The position numbers and the translations under genes were made by a program. Positions 8,371 to 16,361 of a stretch of DNA of 64,000 nucleotides are shown here, piece after piece. The notes under the pieces are model-generated. The model had not been told where the DNA came from, did no database searches, and was given only the letters and a program-made list of their open reading frames with translations. Every line of letters begins with the position of its first letter. The stretch's first letter is position 1. The DNA lies in assembly GCF_026151165.2 (NCBI RefSeq), contig NZ_CP117849.1, positions 1,178,001-1,242,000 of the forward strand. The letters run 5' to 3'. This DNA comes from Cryobacterium sp. SO2 (GTDB lineage Bacteria; Actinomycetota; Actinomycetes; Actinomycetales; Microbacteriaceae).

Positions 8371-9453
8371 ATGAGAACACCTCGTCGACCGGGCATTCCT
8401 CTTCTCGGCCTTCGGGCACGCGCCATGCTCGCGGTCGGCGTCGTCGCGGTCGGGGCTCTGGCGCTCGCCGGATGCGCATCCGCATCGCCGGGCGCGCAGC
8501 CGACGCCGTCGGCATCCGCCACGCCCATGGCCACCCTCGACCCCGCGGCGGTCACCGCGCCTGCGCAGGTGTTGGGCGGCGACTGCTCCGCCCTTTTCAC
8601 CGACGCTGAGGTGAGCACCATTCTCGGCATCGACGTATCGGCTCAGACCGCCTTCTCGGATGCTCCCACTGCGAACGCGGTACCGACTGTCGGCGGAGTC
8701 GTCTGCAACTGGACGCAGTCCGGCGCCAGCGAACCTGCCCTCAGCGCCGTGCTCGAGAGCACGGCGACAGTGGCGGCCGGAGCTGACGACATCACCTGCT
8801 ACCAGTCCTCGGTCGACCCTGACGGCGCCCTCGCCGGATCCTGTTCCTTCGGTGTCACCTCTGGCCCGCTTTGGCTGACCGGGGTCGTCACCACCGCGGC
8901 CGGCACCACCGAAGACGATGCCAAAGCAGCGGCAGCGACCCTGAGCGCCGCGTTCGGTATGCTGGGCGCGACCGACCCGGGCGGCCCGGCTGTGGAGTCG
9001 ACGGCCTGGCCGTTCAGCGGATGCGCCGACCTGTCTGAGCGGGCCGCGCTGGCGGTGCAGAGCCCCAACCTCGTCGGGAGCGACTCCGACATCGGCGGCG
9101 CCGGCCGTCCGGCGGGGGTGATGGCGGCGCTGAGGAGCGTCGGCGCGTTCAGTTGCAGCTGGTCAACGGACGGAGACGTCCCCGTCGGCCAGGTGAGCGG
9201 CTTCAATCTCGAGGCCCTGCCCGGCGGCGCGTGGGCGCAGACTGAGGTACTCGCCCTGCCGGGAGCCGAGGTGGTGGACCTGCCCGGGGTTGACCTGGCC
9301 GTGCGGGTACCGATGGATGCGGCGACGACGGGTGTCGCCGCGGCTCTGGATGTATTCGACGGAGGGAACTGGCTGCAGGTGTCGGGGCCAGACGACCTCG
9401 ACGCGCTGGCTCCGGCCGTTACCGCGCTGGTCGCGGCCCTCAATGCTGGCTGA
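8371..9453 (+). CDS. Predicted lipoprotein of unknown function
   Basis: The 360-residue protein starts with a lipoprotein signal (RARAMLAVGVVAVGALAL, lipobox LAGC with the cysteine near residue 32). A proline/serine/threonine-rich linker follows, then what look like two related domains, each with conserved cysteine pairs (GGDCSALFTDAEV...VCNWTQSG and SGCADLSERAAL...FSCSWSTDG). The repeated C...CxW pattern suggests a duplicated extracellular domain with disulfides. TAGCGT lies seven bases before the ATG, so it may be leaderless. The stop codon falls inside the first unit of a 15-bp tandem repeat. Confidence 0.78.
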   Translation: MRTPRRPGIPLLGLRARAMLAVGVVAVGALALAGCASASPGAQPTPSASATPMATLDPAAVTAPAQVLGGDCSALFTDAEVSTILGIDVSAQTAFSDAPTANAVPTVGGVVCNWTQSGASEPALSAVLESTATVAAGADDITCYQSSVDPDGALAGSCSFGVTSGPLWLTGVVTTAAGTTEDDAKAAAATLSAAFGMLGATDPGGPAVESTAWPFSGCADLSERAALAVQSPNLVGSDSDIGGAGRPAGVMAALRSVGAFSCSWSTDGDVPVGQVSGFNLEALPGGAWAQTEVLALPGAEVVDLPGVDLAVRVPMDAATTGVAAALDVFDGGNWLQVSGPDDLDALAPAVTALVAALNAG

Positions 9454-9494
9454 GGCTGGGCTGCCTGAGGCTGGGCTAGCTGAGGCTGGGCCGG
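9450..9494. repeat. 15-bp tandem repeat, three units
   Basis: Three consecutive units of CTGAGGCTGGGCTGC occur with minor changes in the last bases. The TGA of the first unit is the stop codon of the lipoprotein gene. Slippage here would not alter that frame unless it moved the first unit. Confidence 0.85.
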
Positions 9495-9601
9495 CGGAAT
9501 CTGGCGCACTTCGTTCTGGCTCTCGCCCGCTCTGCTCGATAGAGTCAAGTCGATAGCTGCCCGGCACATCTGGGTGCCCCGACACTCTGAGGGACGACAC
9601 C

Positions 9602-10024
9602 ATGTTTCTTGCCGAACTCAACTGGCTGGCCGTCCTGGTGGCCACCCTGGCCGCCTTCGTCGCCGGCGCGATCTGGTTCGGGCCGAAGACCTTCTTCCCG
9701 CTCTGGTGGAAGCTCATGGGCCACGGCCCGGACGAGCAGCCGGCAGGGAAGATGGCTGTCGTGTTCGGATCGACCTTTGTCGCCGCGCTCGTGGAGGCGA
9801 CGGCCGTCGCATCCGTCATCCATTTCGTCGCTGCCACGGATCCCGGCTTCGGCACCCTGCAGGGCGGCGTCACCGGACTGTTGCTCGGGATCGGCCTCGC
9901 GGCGGCCTCCTCGCTGTCGCACCGGCTCTTCGCCGGCCACGGATTCCGGGTCTGGCTGATCGAGTGCGGCAGCGACGTGCTGAACCTCACCATCATGGGA
10001 TTGATCCTGGGCAGCTGGCGCTGA
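9602..10024 (+). CDS. DUF1761-type small integral membrane protein
   Basis: The 140-residue protein has four hydrophobic segments (roughly residues 5-25, 52-72, 84-103 and 118-138). The WFGPKTFFPLWWKLMG segment after the first helix is typical of DUF1761 proteins, as is the final NLTIMGLILGSW. The role of the family is unknown. It stands alone between the lipoprotein gene and a convergent peroxidase-like gene. Confidence 0.82.
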   Translation: MFLAELNWLAVLVATLAAFVAGAIWFGPKTFFPLWWKLMGHGPDEQPAGKMAVVFGSTFVAALVEATAVASVIHFVAATDPGFGTLQGGVTGLLLGIGLAAASSLSHRLFAGHGFRVWLIECGSDVLNLTIMGLILGSWR

Positions 10025-10075
10025 GCCCGGTGAGGTCATCCGGCCTTCCCGGCGGCGCCCGCTGCCGAGTGTGGT

Positions 10076-10645
10076 TCAGATACCGCCCACGAGAGCGTCG
10101 CGCAGGCGGTCGCTGAGTCCGGGCGGCACGTCCACGTCCACCGCGAGGGCCTGCACGGCCCGGCTGAAGTAGTTGCGTGCAGCGGCCGCGAGGGCGACAT
10201 CCACGATCTCCCGGTCGCTCAGGCCGAGGGCGCGCAGGCGCAGGCTGTCCGCATCCGTCATGGCCGAAGCGTCTGCGCCCACCTTCTGGGCGAAATCCAT
10301 CATCGCGATCTCGACCTCCGACAGGCCGGCGTCGTGGAAGTCGAGGGCGATGCGCACGAGTTCGGCTTCGCTGAAGTAGCGCAATGACTTGCGGCCGTGC
10401 GCGAGCCGGCAGTGCCGGGAGCGGGTGCCGAGGGCGGCCGCGAGGGTGACCAGCTCGTAACGACGTTTGTCCATCGGGCCGGCGATGGCGTGGATGAGGG
10501 CCTCCCACGCCGCGTAGGCCTCGGGGTTGAGGCTCATGGCCCGGGTGTGGCTGGCCACGTAACCCTGGTCGTCGAGGTCCTCGGCGTAGAAACGAGCGGT
10601 CGCACCGGTCGCCTCGGCTGCCGTGGGAGTGCTGATGATCGCCAT
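10076..10645 (-). CDS. AhpD/carboxymuconolactone-decarboxylase-like protein (peroxidase-related)
   Basis: The 189-residue all-helical protein belongs to the AhpD-like superfamily (YELVTLAAALGTRSRHCRLAHGRKS, near residues 63-87). AhpD-type enzymes use a CxxC pair plus a histidine as a thiol peroxidase. Here the first cysteine position is serine (SRHCRLAHG), so only one redox cysteine and the histidine remain. The start at 10645 is chosen because CGGAGGCA lies eight bases upstream; a longer reading to 10720 would run into the neighbour's repeat. It lies 71 bp downstream of the glycosyltransferase gene on the same strand. Confidence 0.84.
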   Translation of the reverse strand: MAIISTPTAAEATGATARFYAEDLDDQGYVASHTRAMSLNPEAYAAWEALIHAIAGPMDKRRYELVTLAAALGTRSRHCRLAHGRKSLRYFSEAELVRIALDFHDAGLSEVEIAMMDFAQKVGADASAMTDADSLRLRALGLSDREIVDVALAAAARNYFSRAVQALAVDVDVPPGLSDRLRDALVGGI

Positions 10646-10716
10646 TCCGGGTGCCTCCGTCTGCTCGTTCCCAGCAATGGTGGCACCCGGTCCCATCCGG
10701 CGGAAGGGACCGCCGC

Positions 10717-11922
10717 TCAACTGTGCCCGATCCGGACAAATGGTGCCGCCGCACCGGGTGCAGATGTCCGTTGCGGGAACAGTTCAGGCGGGGCGGGCGG
10801 GGACGCCGGAGCGGGCGGGGCGGGCGGGGTGCGCCGGGTGCGGGCGAACACCACTCGACGCTGCACCTGGAAGCTGACCAGGTAGAGCACGGCATCGGTG
10901 AGCAGCTTCGCGGCCAGCAGCGGAACGCCCAGGTGGGTGAGCAGTGCCAGACCCAGGTAGCTGGCCCCGAGCAACGCGGCCGCCAGGCCCAGGTAGGCGG
11001 CGGCGTCCCGGCGCAGCCGGCGGGGGTGCCGGGTGGTGAAGACCACGTGCCGGTTCAACAGGAAGTTCACGCTGCCGCTCACGAGGCGGGCGCACACCAC
11101 GCTCAGCGCCAGAGAACCGCCCTGACCCCACAACCCGTGCCCCGCGAACAACGGGCCCACGAAGACCAGGCCCACGAACAACTGCAGGGCGGCCACGTCG
11201 AGCAGGAACGAGCCGAAGGACACGGCGCCGTAGACGAGCAGCGGGCGCATCACCCTGAGCGAATCGGCCACCGGCCGGAAGTGCGACGACGCATTCCCCT
11301 CCAGGTATACGGTCTCGATATCGATCTCGTCGATGCCCCGGCCGGCAGCGGACGCGTCGAGCAGGGTGTTCAGTTCGTACTCGAACCTCTCGCCCTGCAC
11401 GGTCAGCAGGCCCTCGAGCAGCGACGCCGGGTAGCCGCGCAGCCCAGTCTGGGTGTCCCGGATGCTGCGGGCGGTGGTGAGGCGGAACGCCTGAGTCGCG
11501 AGCGTGTTTCCCACGCGGCTGCGCAGCGGAACCTGCCCGGTGAACCGGCGTCCGCCGAGCACCAGCGGCGGGTCGGTCCGGCCGGCGTGATGCTCGACGC
11601 GGGAGGCGACCCGCAGGATGTCCCGCACCCGGTGCTGGCCGTCGCTGTCGGCGCAGACCACGTCGGCACCGGGGTAGGTGGCGAGAATGTGGCGGAACCC
11701 GGTCTTGAGCGCGTGGCCCTTGCCCAGGTTCACCGGGTGGCCGATGACGTCGGCGCCCAGAGTGAGCACGGCGTCGAACAGCGGGCGGTAGACCTCGCCG
11801 CTGCCGTCGTCGACGACCACGATCGTGCTCGTCGGGGCGGCCAGGGTGAGGTCGGTGACCAGGGTCACCAGGCGGGCATCCGGTTCGTAGGCCGGGATCA
11901 GGATGATCATCGGCCGACTCAC
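10717..11922 (-). CDS. Family 2 glycosyltransferase fused to GtrA-like membrane domain
   Basis: The 401-residue protein has an N-terminal GT-A domain (ILIPAYEPDARL, VVVDDGSGE near 36-44, NLGKGHALKTGF and the metal motif ADSDGQH near 91-97) like dolichyl-phosphate mannose synthases. A four-helix GtrA-like membrane domain follows (about residues 230-365, with SVNFLLNRHVVF and SFQVQRRVVF). Such fusions transfer sugars to or from polyprenyl phosphate at the membrane. The gene overlaps the upstream phosphodiester glycosidase gene by four bases (ATGA). The last ~23 residues (from PELFPQRTSAPG) and the stop are encoded by a family A repeat and are unlikely to be functional. Confidence 0.9.
   Translation of the reverse strand: MSRPMIILIPAYEPDARLVTLVTDLTLAAPTSTIVVVDDGSGEVYRPLFDAVLTLGADVIGHPVNLGKGHALKTGFRHILATYPGADVVCADSDGQHRVRDILRVASRVEHHAGRTDPPLVLGGRRFTGQVPLRSRVGNTLATQAFRLTTARSIRDTQTGLRGYPASLLEGLLTVQGERFEYELNTLLDASAAGRGIDEIDIETVYLEGNASSHFRPVADSLRVMRPLLVYGAVSFGSFLLDVAALQLFVGLVFVGPLFAGHGLWGQGGSLALSVVCARLVSGSVNFLLNRHVVFTTRHPRRLRRDAAAYLGLAAALLGASYLGLALLTHLGVPLLAAKLLTDAVLYLVSFQVQRRVVFARTRRTPPAPPAPASPPAPPELFPQRTSAPGAAAPFVRIGHS
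10718..10784. repeat. Dispersed palindromic repeat, family A, copy 2 (inside a gene end)
   Basis: This element shares outer arms (CAACTGTGCCCG and CGGGAACAGTT) and the inner TCCGGACAAATGGTGC...GCAGATGTCCG layout with the other copies. It overlaps the 3' end of the glycosyltransferase gene and provides its last codons and stop. Confidence 0.85.
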
Positions 11923-12893
11923 CCTTCGATGTAGAGGATGTCGGAGGTGCCGCGTTCGGTGCCGGTGCCGAGCGGGTCGTTCACCAGGGAACCGTTGAAG
12001 TACATCGTCGACGAGCCGCCGCCGTCGAGGTTGTATGCGGTAGTGACACCCAGGCCCTGCATGATCTCGGCCAGCCCGGTGAGGGTCACACCCGCGCTGT
12101 AGCCGGGGCTGCGGCCGTCGACGACCACGAAGACCAGGTGGTTGTCGTCGATCACGCCGATGGCCGTGCGCGGTTGGTCGCCCTGGATCGAGTGGTTGCC
12201 CACATTGGTGTCGATCTCGACGTCTTCGATGCCGTCGACGACGGCGCCGTCCTCCACGATCGCCGGCCCGAACGAGACCGTGTTCCAGACTCCGTCGGCG
12301 AGCAGCTCGTCGGCCGTGGTCGCGGTCTCGTCGTACACCTGCACGGACCCGTCCAGGTAGAAGGCGAGGCCTTGCCTGGCGCCCTCGTCGCGGTAGACCA
12401 CGCCGTTGCGGATGACGATGCCCGTATCGCGGAAGCCGTAGTAGTCGCCGTTGATGGCGAAGATCGCGTTGTTGTCCGCCGCGATATCCGAGGTGGTTTC
12501 GGTGATGTTCTCGCCGAAGGTGTTCTTGGCGAAGGCCGAGCGCAGCGCCGTCGCATCGGTGAGGGTGACGTCGGCCACGTAGTAGGTGACGGTGTCGTCG
12601 CCGGTGCCGGTGACGACGGTGGAGATCGTCACGTCGGCGTCATCGGAGTCGTAGGTGCTGTCGGTGACAGTGGCGTCGGCCGCGGAAGCGTCCGCTGTGG
12701 CGTCGTCGGTCGCGGTGACCGTGGAATTCGCGGCTTCGTAGGCGTCGACGTCGGTGATCTCCGGGTGCTCGATCACGAAACGTTCGAGCGCCCAGGTGGT
12801 GGTTCCGCCGAGCGCCAGGGTGAGGGCGAGGGCCGAGCCGATGATCACCCGGCGTCGTCTGCGCCGGGGCTTGACGGTGGTTGATGGTCGCAT
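11919..12893 (-). CDS. Secreted or anchored phosphodiester glycosidase (NAGPA-like) domain protein
   Basis: The 324-residue protein begins with a basic patch (KPRRRRRRV) and one membrane-spanning helix (residues 17-37). An Asp/Thr-rich linker follows, then a NAGPA/YigE-type domain (from about 100: AINGDYYGF, ARQGLAFYLDGS, RTAIGVID, VDGRSPGYSAGVTL, YNLDGGGSSTMY, RGTSDILYIEG). This domain is known from the human uncovering enzyme and from bacterial exopolysaccharide biosynthesis proteins, where it cleaves phosphodiester-linked sugars. It is co-translated with the glycosyltransferase gene, suggesting joint action on a cell-envelope glycan. TAAACA followed by GGGGGA precedes the ATG. Confidence 0.88.
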   Translation of the reverse strand: MRPSTTVKPRRRRRRVIIGSALALTLALGGTTTWALERFVIEHPEITDVDAYEAANSTVTATDDATADASAADATVTDSTYDSDDADVTISTVVTGTGDDTVTYYVADVTLTDATALRSAFAKNTFGENITETTSDIAADNNAIFAINGDYYGFRDTGIVIRNGVVYRDEGARQGLAFYLDGSVQVYDETATTADELLADGVWNTVSFGPAIVEDGAVVDGIEDVEIDTNVGNHSIQGDQPRTAIGVIDDNHLVFVVVDGRSPGYSAGVTLTGLAEIMQGLGVTTAYNLDGGGSSTMYFNGSLVNDPLGTGTERGTSDILYIEG

Positions 12894-12978
12894 TCCCCCT
12901 GTTTAGGCGGCGACTCTATGCGGTCTCCCTCACCCGCCTATGGGAGCACTATGAGGTGGCGGCGGGTCTCCTGACCGG

Positions 12979-14613
12979 TCAGGCCGGCAGCGGGCGGGCG
13001 CCGAGGGCACGCAGATACTCCGCGGCGCCGGTCAGATCGGTGCCGGCGGCGCGGTAGCCGAGATACCCGTCCCAGCGCACCAGATACTGCGCCGTGCCCG
13101 GTCGCCGGCGCGACAGCGCGGCCGCTCGCGGTGCGGCGGACCAGCGCGAGCGCGGCGCGGCGGGAACCTGCTCAACAGTGGCCAGGTGCGCCCACCGTGC
13201 CCGGAACGCGCGCACCTCGGTGTCGGGCCAGAGCGCGGCCGGCCCGCACAGCAGCATCCGGAACACCGGCGGCCGCGGTTCGTCGCCGGCGGGGGAGGCC
13301 GGGGCCGCGCCCAGGCCCGGCTGCGGAAAGCGTTCACCCGCACGCGGCCCGCCGGCCGGGCGCGGCCGTCCCTCCACCGAGAGCGGGCTCTCCCGGTAGC
13401 GGATGCCCAGCTCGGAGACCACGCGGAAGCCGGCCCGCCGCACGGCGCGGCTGCGCAGCAGCAGCGCGGCCAGCCGGATGCCCGGGCCGGCGCGCAGCTC
13501 CCGCAGCACCGGGTTCCGGCTGGTCGCCACTCGGAACGCCCGGTCTGTCATCGCGAGCACCGAGCGGGCGACGGGCAACCGTTCCCGCTCGTAGCTCTGC
13601 AACAACGTCGGGGCGGCGACTCCACGGCAGACGAGGGCGAGCTTCCAGCCGAGATTCACGGCATCCTGTATGCCCGTGTTCATGCCCTGCGCGCCCGCCG
13701 GGCTGTGGATGTGCGCGGCGTCTCCGGCCAGGAACACCCGGCCGCGCCGCATGGTGTCGGCGAGGCGGCTGCTGACGGTGAACTCGGTGAGCCAGGCGGG
13801 GTCATGCAGCACGATGGGCTCCCTGGTGTGCCGGGCGACGGCGGCCCGCGCGAGAGCCAGTGTCGCCGGGCCGGTGCTCACGGTGGGCGGCAGCATCACG
13901 AGCAGCCGCCAGCTGGCCGGCGTGAGCAGGGGGAAGAGGAATAGCGGGCCCGACCTGCCCAGATAGACGTGCACCATGCCGCGCTCGGGCCCATCGGCCT
14001 CGAGGTCGGCGAGGAGGAAACGCTGCGGGTAGGCCCGGCCGGTGAAACCCGACCCGGTCAAGCGCCGGGTCATGCTGTGCGCGCCGTCGCAGCCCACGAC
14101 ATAGCGGGCGCGCACCACCCTGGACGGCACGCCGGGGGAGTCCAGGGTGCAGGTGACGCCGTGCTCGTCTTGCACGAGGCCGGTCAGGGTGAGCGAGCGG
14201 CGGATGCCGACCCCGGCGCTGGCCAGCCGGTCGAGGAGCACCCGTTCGGTGGCGGCCTGCGAGAGGAACAACAGGAACGGAAACCGGGTGTCGCCGAGGG
14301 CGTCGTCGAACAACGGCACGGCGTGGGTGCGACCGCCGGACCTGGAGCCGCGAGTGTGCAGCAACAGCGTCGCACTCGGGATGCCGGCGGTCACCAGGTC
14401 GTCGGCGAGCCGGTTGCGGGCGAGGACCTCGAGGGTGCGGGCCTGGATTGCCATCGCCCGCGACTCGTGCACGGCATCCGGCGCCTGGTCCACGAGCTGC
14501 GCGGCGACGCCGAGGCTGTGCAGTTCCCTGGCCAGGGTGAGTCCGGAGGGGCCGGCACCGACGATCAGGACGTCGGTGTCGAAGCCGCTGGAATCGGGGT
14601 CCGGCCCGGCCAT
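12979..14613 (-). CDS. FAD-dependent aromatic-type monooxygenase (PheA/TfdB-like)
   Basis: The 544-residue flavoprotein has the N-terminal ADP-binding motif VLIVGAGPSGLTLAREL, the DG motif (GCDGAHSMTR near residues 160-169) and the FAD ribityl motif GDAAHIHSPAGAQGMNTGIQ near 281-300. These are the hallmarks of group A hydroxylases such as phenol, 3-hydroxybenzoate or polyketide hydroxylases. The C-terminus is proline/arginine-rich, then has a short thioredoxin-like end. The start at 14613 lies four bases after the stop of the upstream gene; a longer reading would overlap it. No aromatic-degradation or biosynthetic partners are adjacent, so the substrate is unknown. Confidence 0.88.
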   Translation of the reverse strand: MAGPDPDSSGFDTDVLIVGAGPSGLTLARELHSLGVAAQLVDQAPDAVHESRAMAIQARTLEVLARNRLADDLVTAGIPSATLLLHTRGSRSGGRTHAVPLFDDALGDTRFPFLLFLSQAATERVLLDRLASAGVGIRRSLTLTGLVQDEHGVTCTLDSPGVPSRVVRARYVVGCDGAHSMTRRLTGSGFTGRAYPQRFLLADLEADGPERGMVHVYLGRSGPLFLFPLLTPASWRLLVMLPPTVSTGPATLALARAAVARHTREPIVLHDPAWLTEFTVSSRLADTMRRGRVFLAGDAAHIHSPAGAQGMNTGIQDAVNLGWKLALVCRGVAAPTLLQSYERERLPVARSVLAMTDRAFRVATSRNPVLRELRAGPGIRLAALLLRSRAVRRAGFRVVSELGIRYRESPLSVEGRPRPAGGPRAGERFPQPGLGAAPASPAGDEPRPPVFRMLLCGPAALWPDTEVRAFRARWAHLATVEQVPAAPRSRWSAAPRAAALSRRRPGTAQYLVRWDGYLGYRAAGTDLTGAAEYLRALGARPLPA

Positions 14614-14617
14614 GAGA

Positions 14618-14935
14618 TCAGCCCGCGGTCGGATCCGCGGGGCTGGAGGCGGCATCCGCGGCCGGGGCGGGCGCGAACGAGGTCTCCTTCACCATGCGGC
14701 CGGAGCGGTCCCAGGTGCGCCACATTCCCACTTGCTGGCCGAGGTCGAACTCCCCGGAGCGCAGGAGCGAGCCGTCGAGCCGAAACCACTCCCAGTGCCC
14801 GTGCAGCTTGCCGTCGAGTTCGAAGCCGCTCGCCTTCACCGACCCGTCCGCGAACCTGTCGTGACGGAGCTTGGGGCCGTCGGCCGGTCGCGACGGCGAC
14901 GGATGTGGCGGCGGCGTGGGTTGCGATGTTGGCAT
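14618..14935 (-). CDS. Small MORN/YwqK-like repeat protein
   Basis: The 105-residue protein contains two or three MORN-like repeats (GSVKASGFELDGKLHGHWEWF, then GSLLRSGEFDLGQQVGMWRTW, residues 30-74) between a proline-rich N-terminus and an alanine/proline tail. The repeats match the YwqK/MORN family, whose members are often annotated as antitoxin-like but mostly lack a proven role. It lies directly upstream of the FAD monooxygenase, four bases apart. CAGCAT lies six bases before the ATG. Confidence 0.78.
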   Translation of the reverse strand: MPTSQPTPPPHPSPSRPADGPKLRHDRFADGSVKASGFELDGKLHGHWEWFRLDGSLLRSGEFDLGQQVGMWRTWDRSGRMVKETSFAPAPAADAASSPADPTAG

Positions 14936-14986
14936 ACCCCCATGCTGCCCCGGAAAACCGATGCGTTCTAGGTGCGCGGGCGCGGC

Positions 14987-15739
14987 TCAGTTTTCGGGGT
15001 CGAGGTCGTCGGGGCCGAGTTCATCGGTGTCGAGGCCGTCGTCGTCGAGGTCGCCAGGGCTGGGAAGCCGGAACGCATCCGCGGCGGCCTCGGTGTGGTC
15101 GAAGATCGATCGCAGCAGGCCGGCCATGGTCGTGGAGCGGAGCATCGCCACCTGGTCGAGCGGGCCCACCGGCGCAATGCCGGCCAGCTGCCAGGCGGCT
15201 TCCACCGGATCCTCCGAGAGCGCAACGTCGGCGGACCAGGCGTCGTCGGTGAATTCGCTGGCCAGGGCCAGGGTGCGGCGCACGGTCTGCTCCGCGAGGA
15301 TGCGGAGCGGCGTCAACGCGTCGTCCCACACGAGCGACGGCAGCTCGCGCACCACGGCCTCCGGATACGGGGCGTCGTCACTCCACTCGACAACCTCGAT
15401 GCGGCGGTCGCCCTGGGCGACAAGGCCGACGAACCCCTCCGGGGCGACCAGCTCGATCACCTGCGCCACGGTGCCGGTACTGAACGGATGTTCGCCGCCG
15501 CCCACCTCCTGGCCGCGTTCGATGAGCACGACGCCGAATTCGGCCGGTTCGGACTCGAGGATGCGCGCGAGCATCATCAGGTAGCGTTCCTCGAACACCC
15601 GCAACTGCAGGGGCATGTAGGGGAAAAGCACGGATCCGAGCGGGAACATCGGCAGGCCGGATGCGTCGGCACCCGCGTCTGTGTCGCCCGCGAGGTCCGG
15701 TGTCCCGGGCTCGTCGGGTGGGTTCCCCTGATTGGCCAT
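14987..15739 (-). CDS. LON peptidase substrate-binding-domain protein
   Basis: The 250-residue protein has the N-terminal LON substrate-binding domain without the ATPase and protease parts. Visible are LPMFPLGSVLFPYMPLQLRVFEERY (from about residue 24), then GVVLIERGQEVGGGE and GDRRIEVVEW. A helical half (TPLRILAEQTVRRTLALAS) and a long acidic tail (DLDDDGLDTDEL) follow. Stand-alone proteins of this kind occur across bacteria and their role is unclear. The ATG at 15739 is preferred because everything upstream is antisense to or overlapping another gene. The ribosome-binding site is weak. Confidence 0.87.
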   Translation of the reverse strand: MANQGNPPDEPGTPDLAGDTDAGADASGLPMFPLGSVLFPYMPLQLRVFEERYLMMLARILESEPAEFGVVLIERGQEVGGGEHPFSTGTVAQVIELVAPEGFVGLVAQGDRRIEVVEWSDDAPYPEAVVRELPSLVWDDALTPLRILAEQTVRRTLALASEFTDDAWSADVALSEDPVEAAWQLAGIAPVGPLDQVAMLRSTTMAGLLRSIFDHTEAAADAFRLPSPGDLDDDGLDTDELGPDDLDPEN

Positions 15740-15796
15740 GAACCCAGCGAAGCACGCTCCCGCCCGAATGCCAAGCACCGAACCCGACTGTCGCCG

Positions 15797-15866
15797 GCAA
15801 CTGGTCCCCGAGCGGACATCTGCGTCCGGCGCACCGGGCACAGATGTCCGGGCCGGCAACAGTTGC
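15797..15866. repeat. Dispersed palindromic repeat, family A, copy 3
   Basis: Outer arms GCAACTGGTCCCCG and CGGCAACAGTTGC flank inner arms CGGACATCTGCG and CACAGATGTCCG around a CCGGCGCACCGGG core. It lies between two minus-strand genes. Confidence 0.87.
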
Positions 15867-15891
15867 CGCGGGTGCCGACCGCTGGGGCAGG

Positions 15892-16302
15892 TCAGTCCAG
15901 GCGTTTGGCCAGCACGCGAACATCGGCATCCGCGTAGCCCAACCGGTCGTAGAAGCCGACCACGTGGGCGTTCGACCCGCGCACCATCAGCTGCAGCTTG
16001 ACGGCGCCGTGCTCGACGAGCCAGGACTCGGCCGCCGTCATGAGCTGTCGGCCGCGGCCGGCGCCGCGCTCCGCCCCCGCCACGGCCAGGTAATACACCC
16101 AGCCGCGGTGGCCGTCGTGTCCCACCATCACGGTGCCGACAAGCCGGCCGTCGCGGAAACCACCGAGGACGGTGGAGGTCGCTCCGTCGAGGGCGCGCTG
16201 GAGATCGGCGGCCGGTGGATTCCACGGGCGGGTCAGGCCGGCCTCCTCCCACAGGGCGACGACAGCATCGACGTGAGCCGGGGTGATCTCAGCAATCTCC
16301 AT
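15892..16302 (-). CDS. GNAT-family N-acetyltransferase (YpeA-like)
   Basis: The 136-residue protein is a single GNAT domain. The N-terminus (EIAEITPAHVDAVVALWEEAGLTRPWN) matches the YpeA group. The acetyl-CoA loop is YYLAVAGAERGAGRGRQLM (about residues 73-91), and the C-terminal strand includes GSNAHVVGFYDRLGY. The substrate is unknown. CAGAAT lies six bases before the ATG, which suggests leaderless transcription. It diverges from a second GNAT gene. Confidence 0.87.
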   Translation of the reverse strand: MEIAEITPAHVDAVVALWEEAGLTRPWNPPAADLQRALDGATSTVLGGFRDGRLVGTVMVGHDGHRGWVYYLAVAGAERGAGRGRQLMTAAESWLVEHGAVKLQLMVRGSNAHVVGFYDRLGYADADVRVLAKRLD

Positions 16303-16361
16303 CGGTCCATTCTGCCCGGGCACGGCGGGGTTCTGTGCCGGGGCACTGGCATGCTGGATGG

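Noticed and set aside
10717..14935. Biosynthetic gene cluster (glycosyltransferase, glycosidase, FAD monooxygenase)
   Set aside because: No core synthase, carrier protein or resistance gene is present, and the genes fall into separate short operons.
14618..14935. YwqK-like gene as a toxin-antitoxin pair with its neighbour
   Set aside because: The adjacent gene is an FAD monooxygenase, not a toxin; the antitoxin label for MORN proteins is not supported here.
14987..16252. Longer 421-residue version of the LON-domain protein
   Set aside because: The added N-terminus is antisense to or out of frame with the acetyltransferase gene and the repeat; homologues begin near MANQGN.
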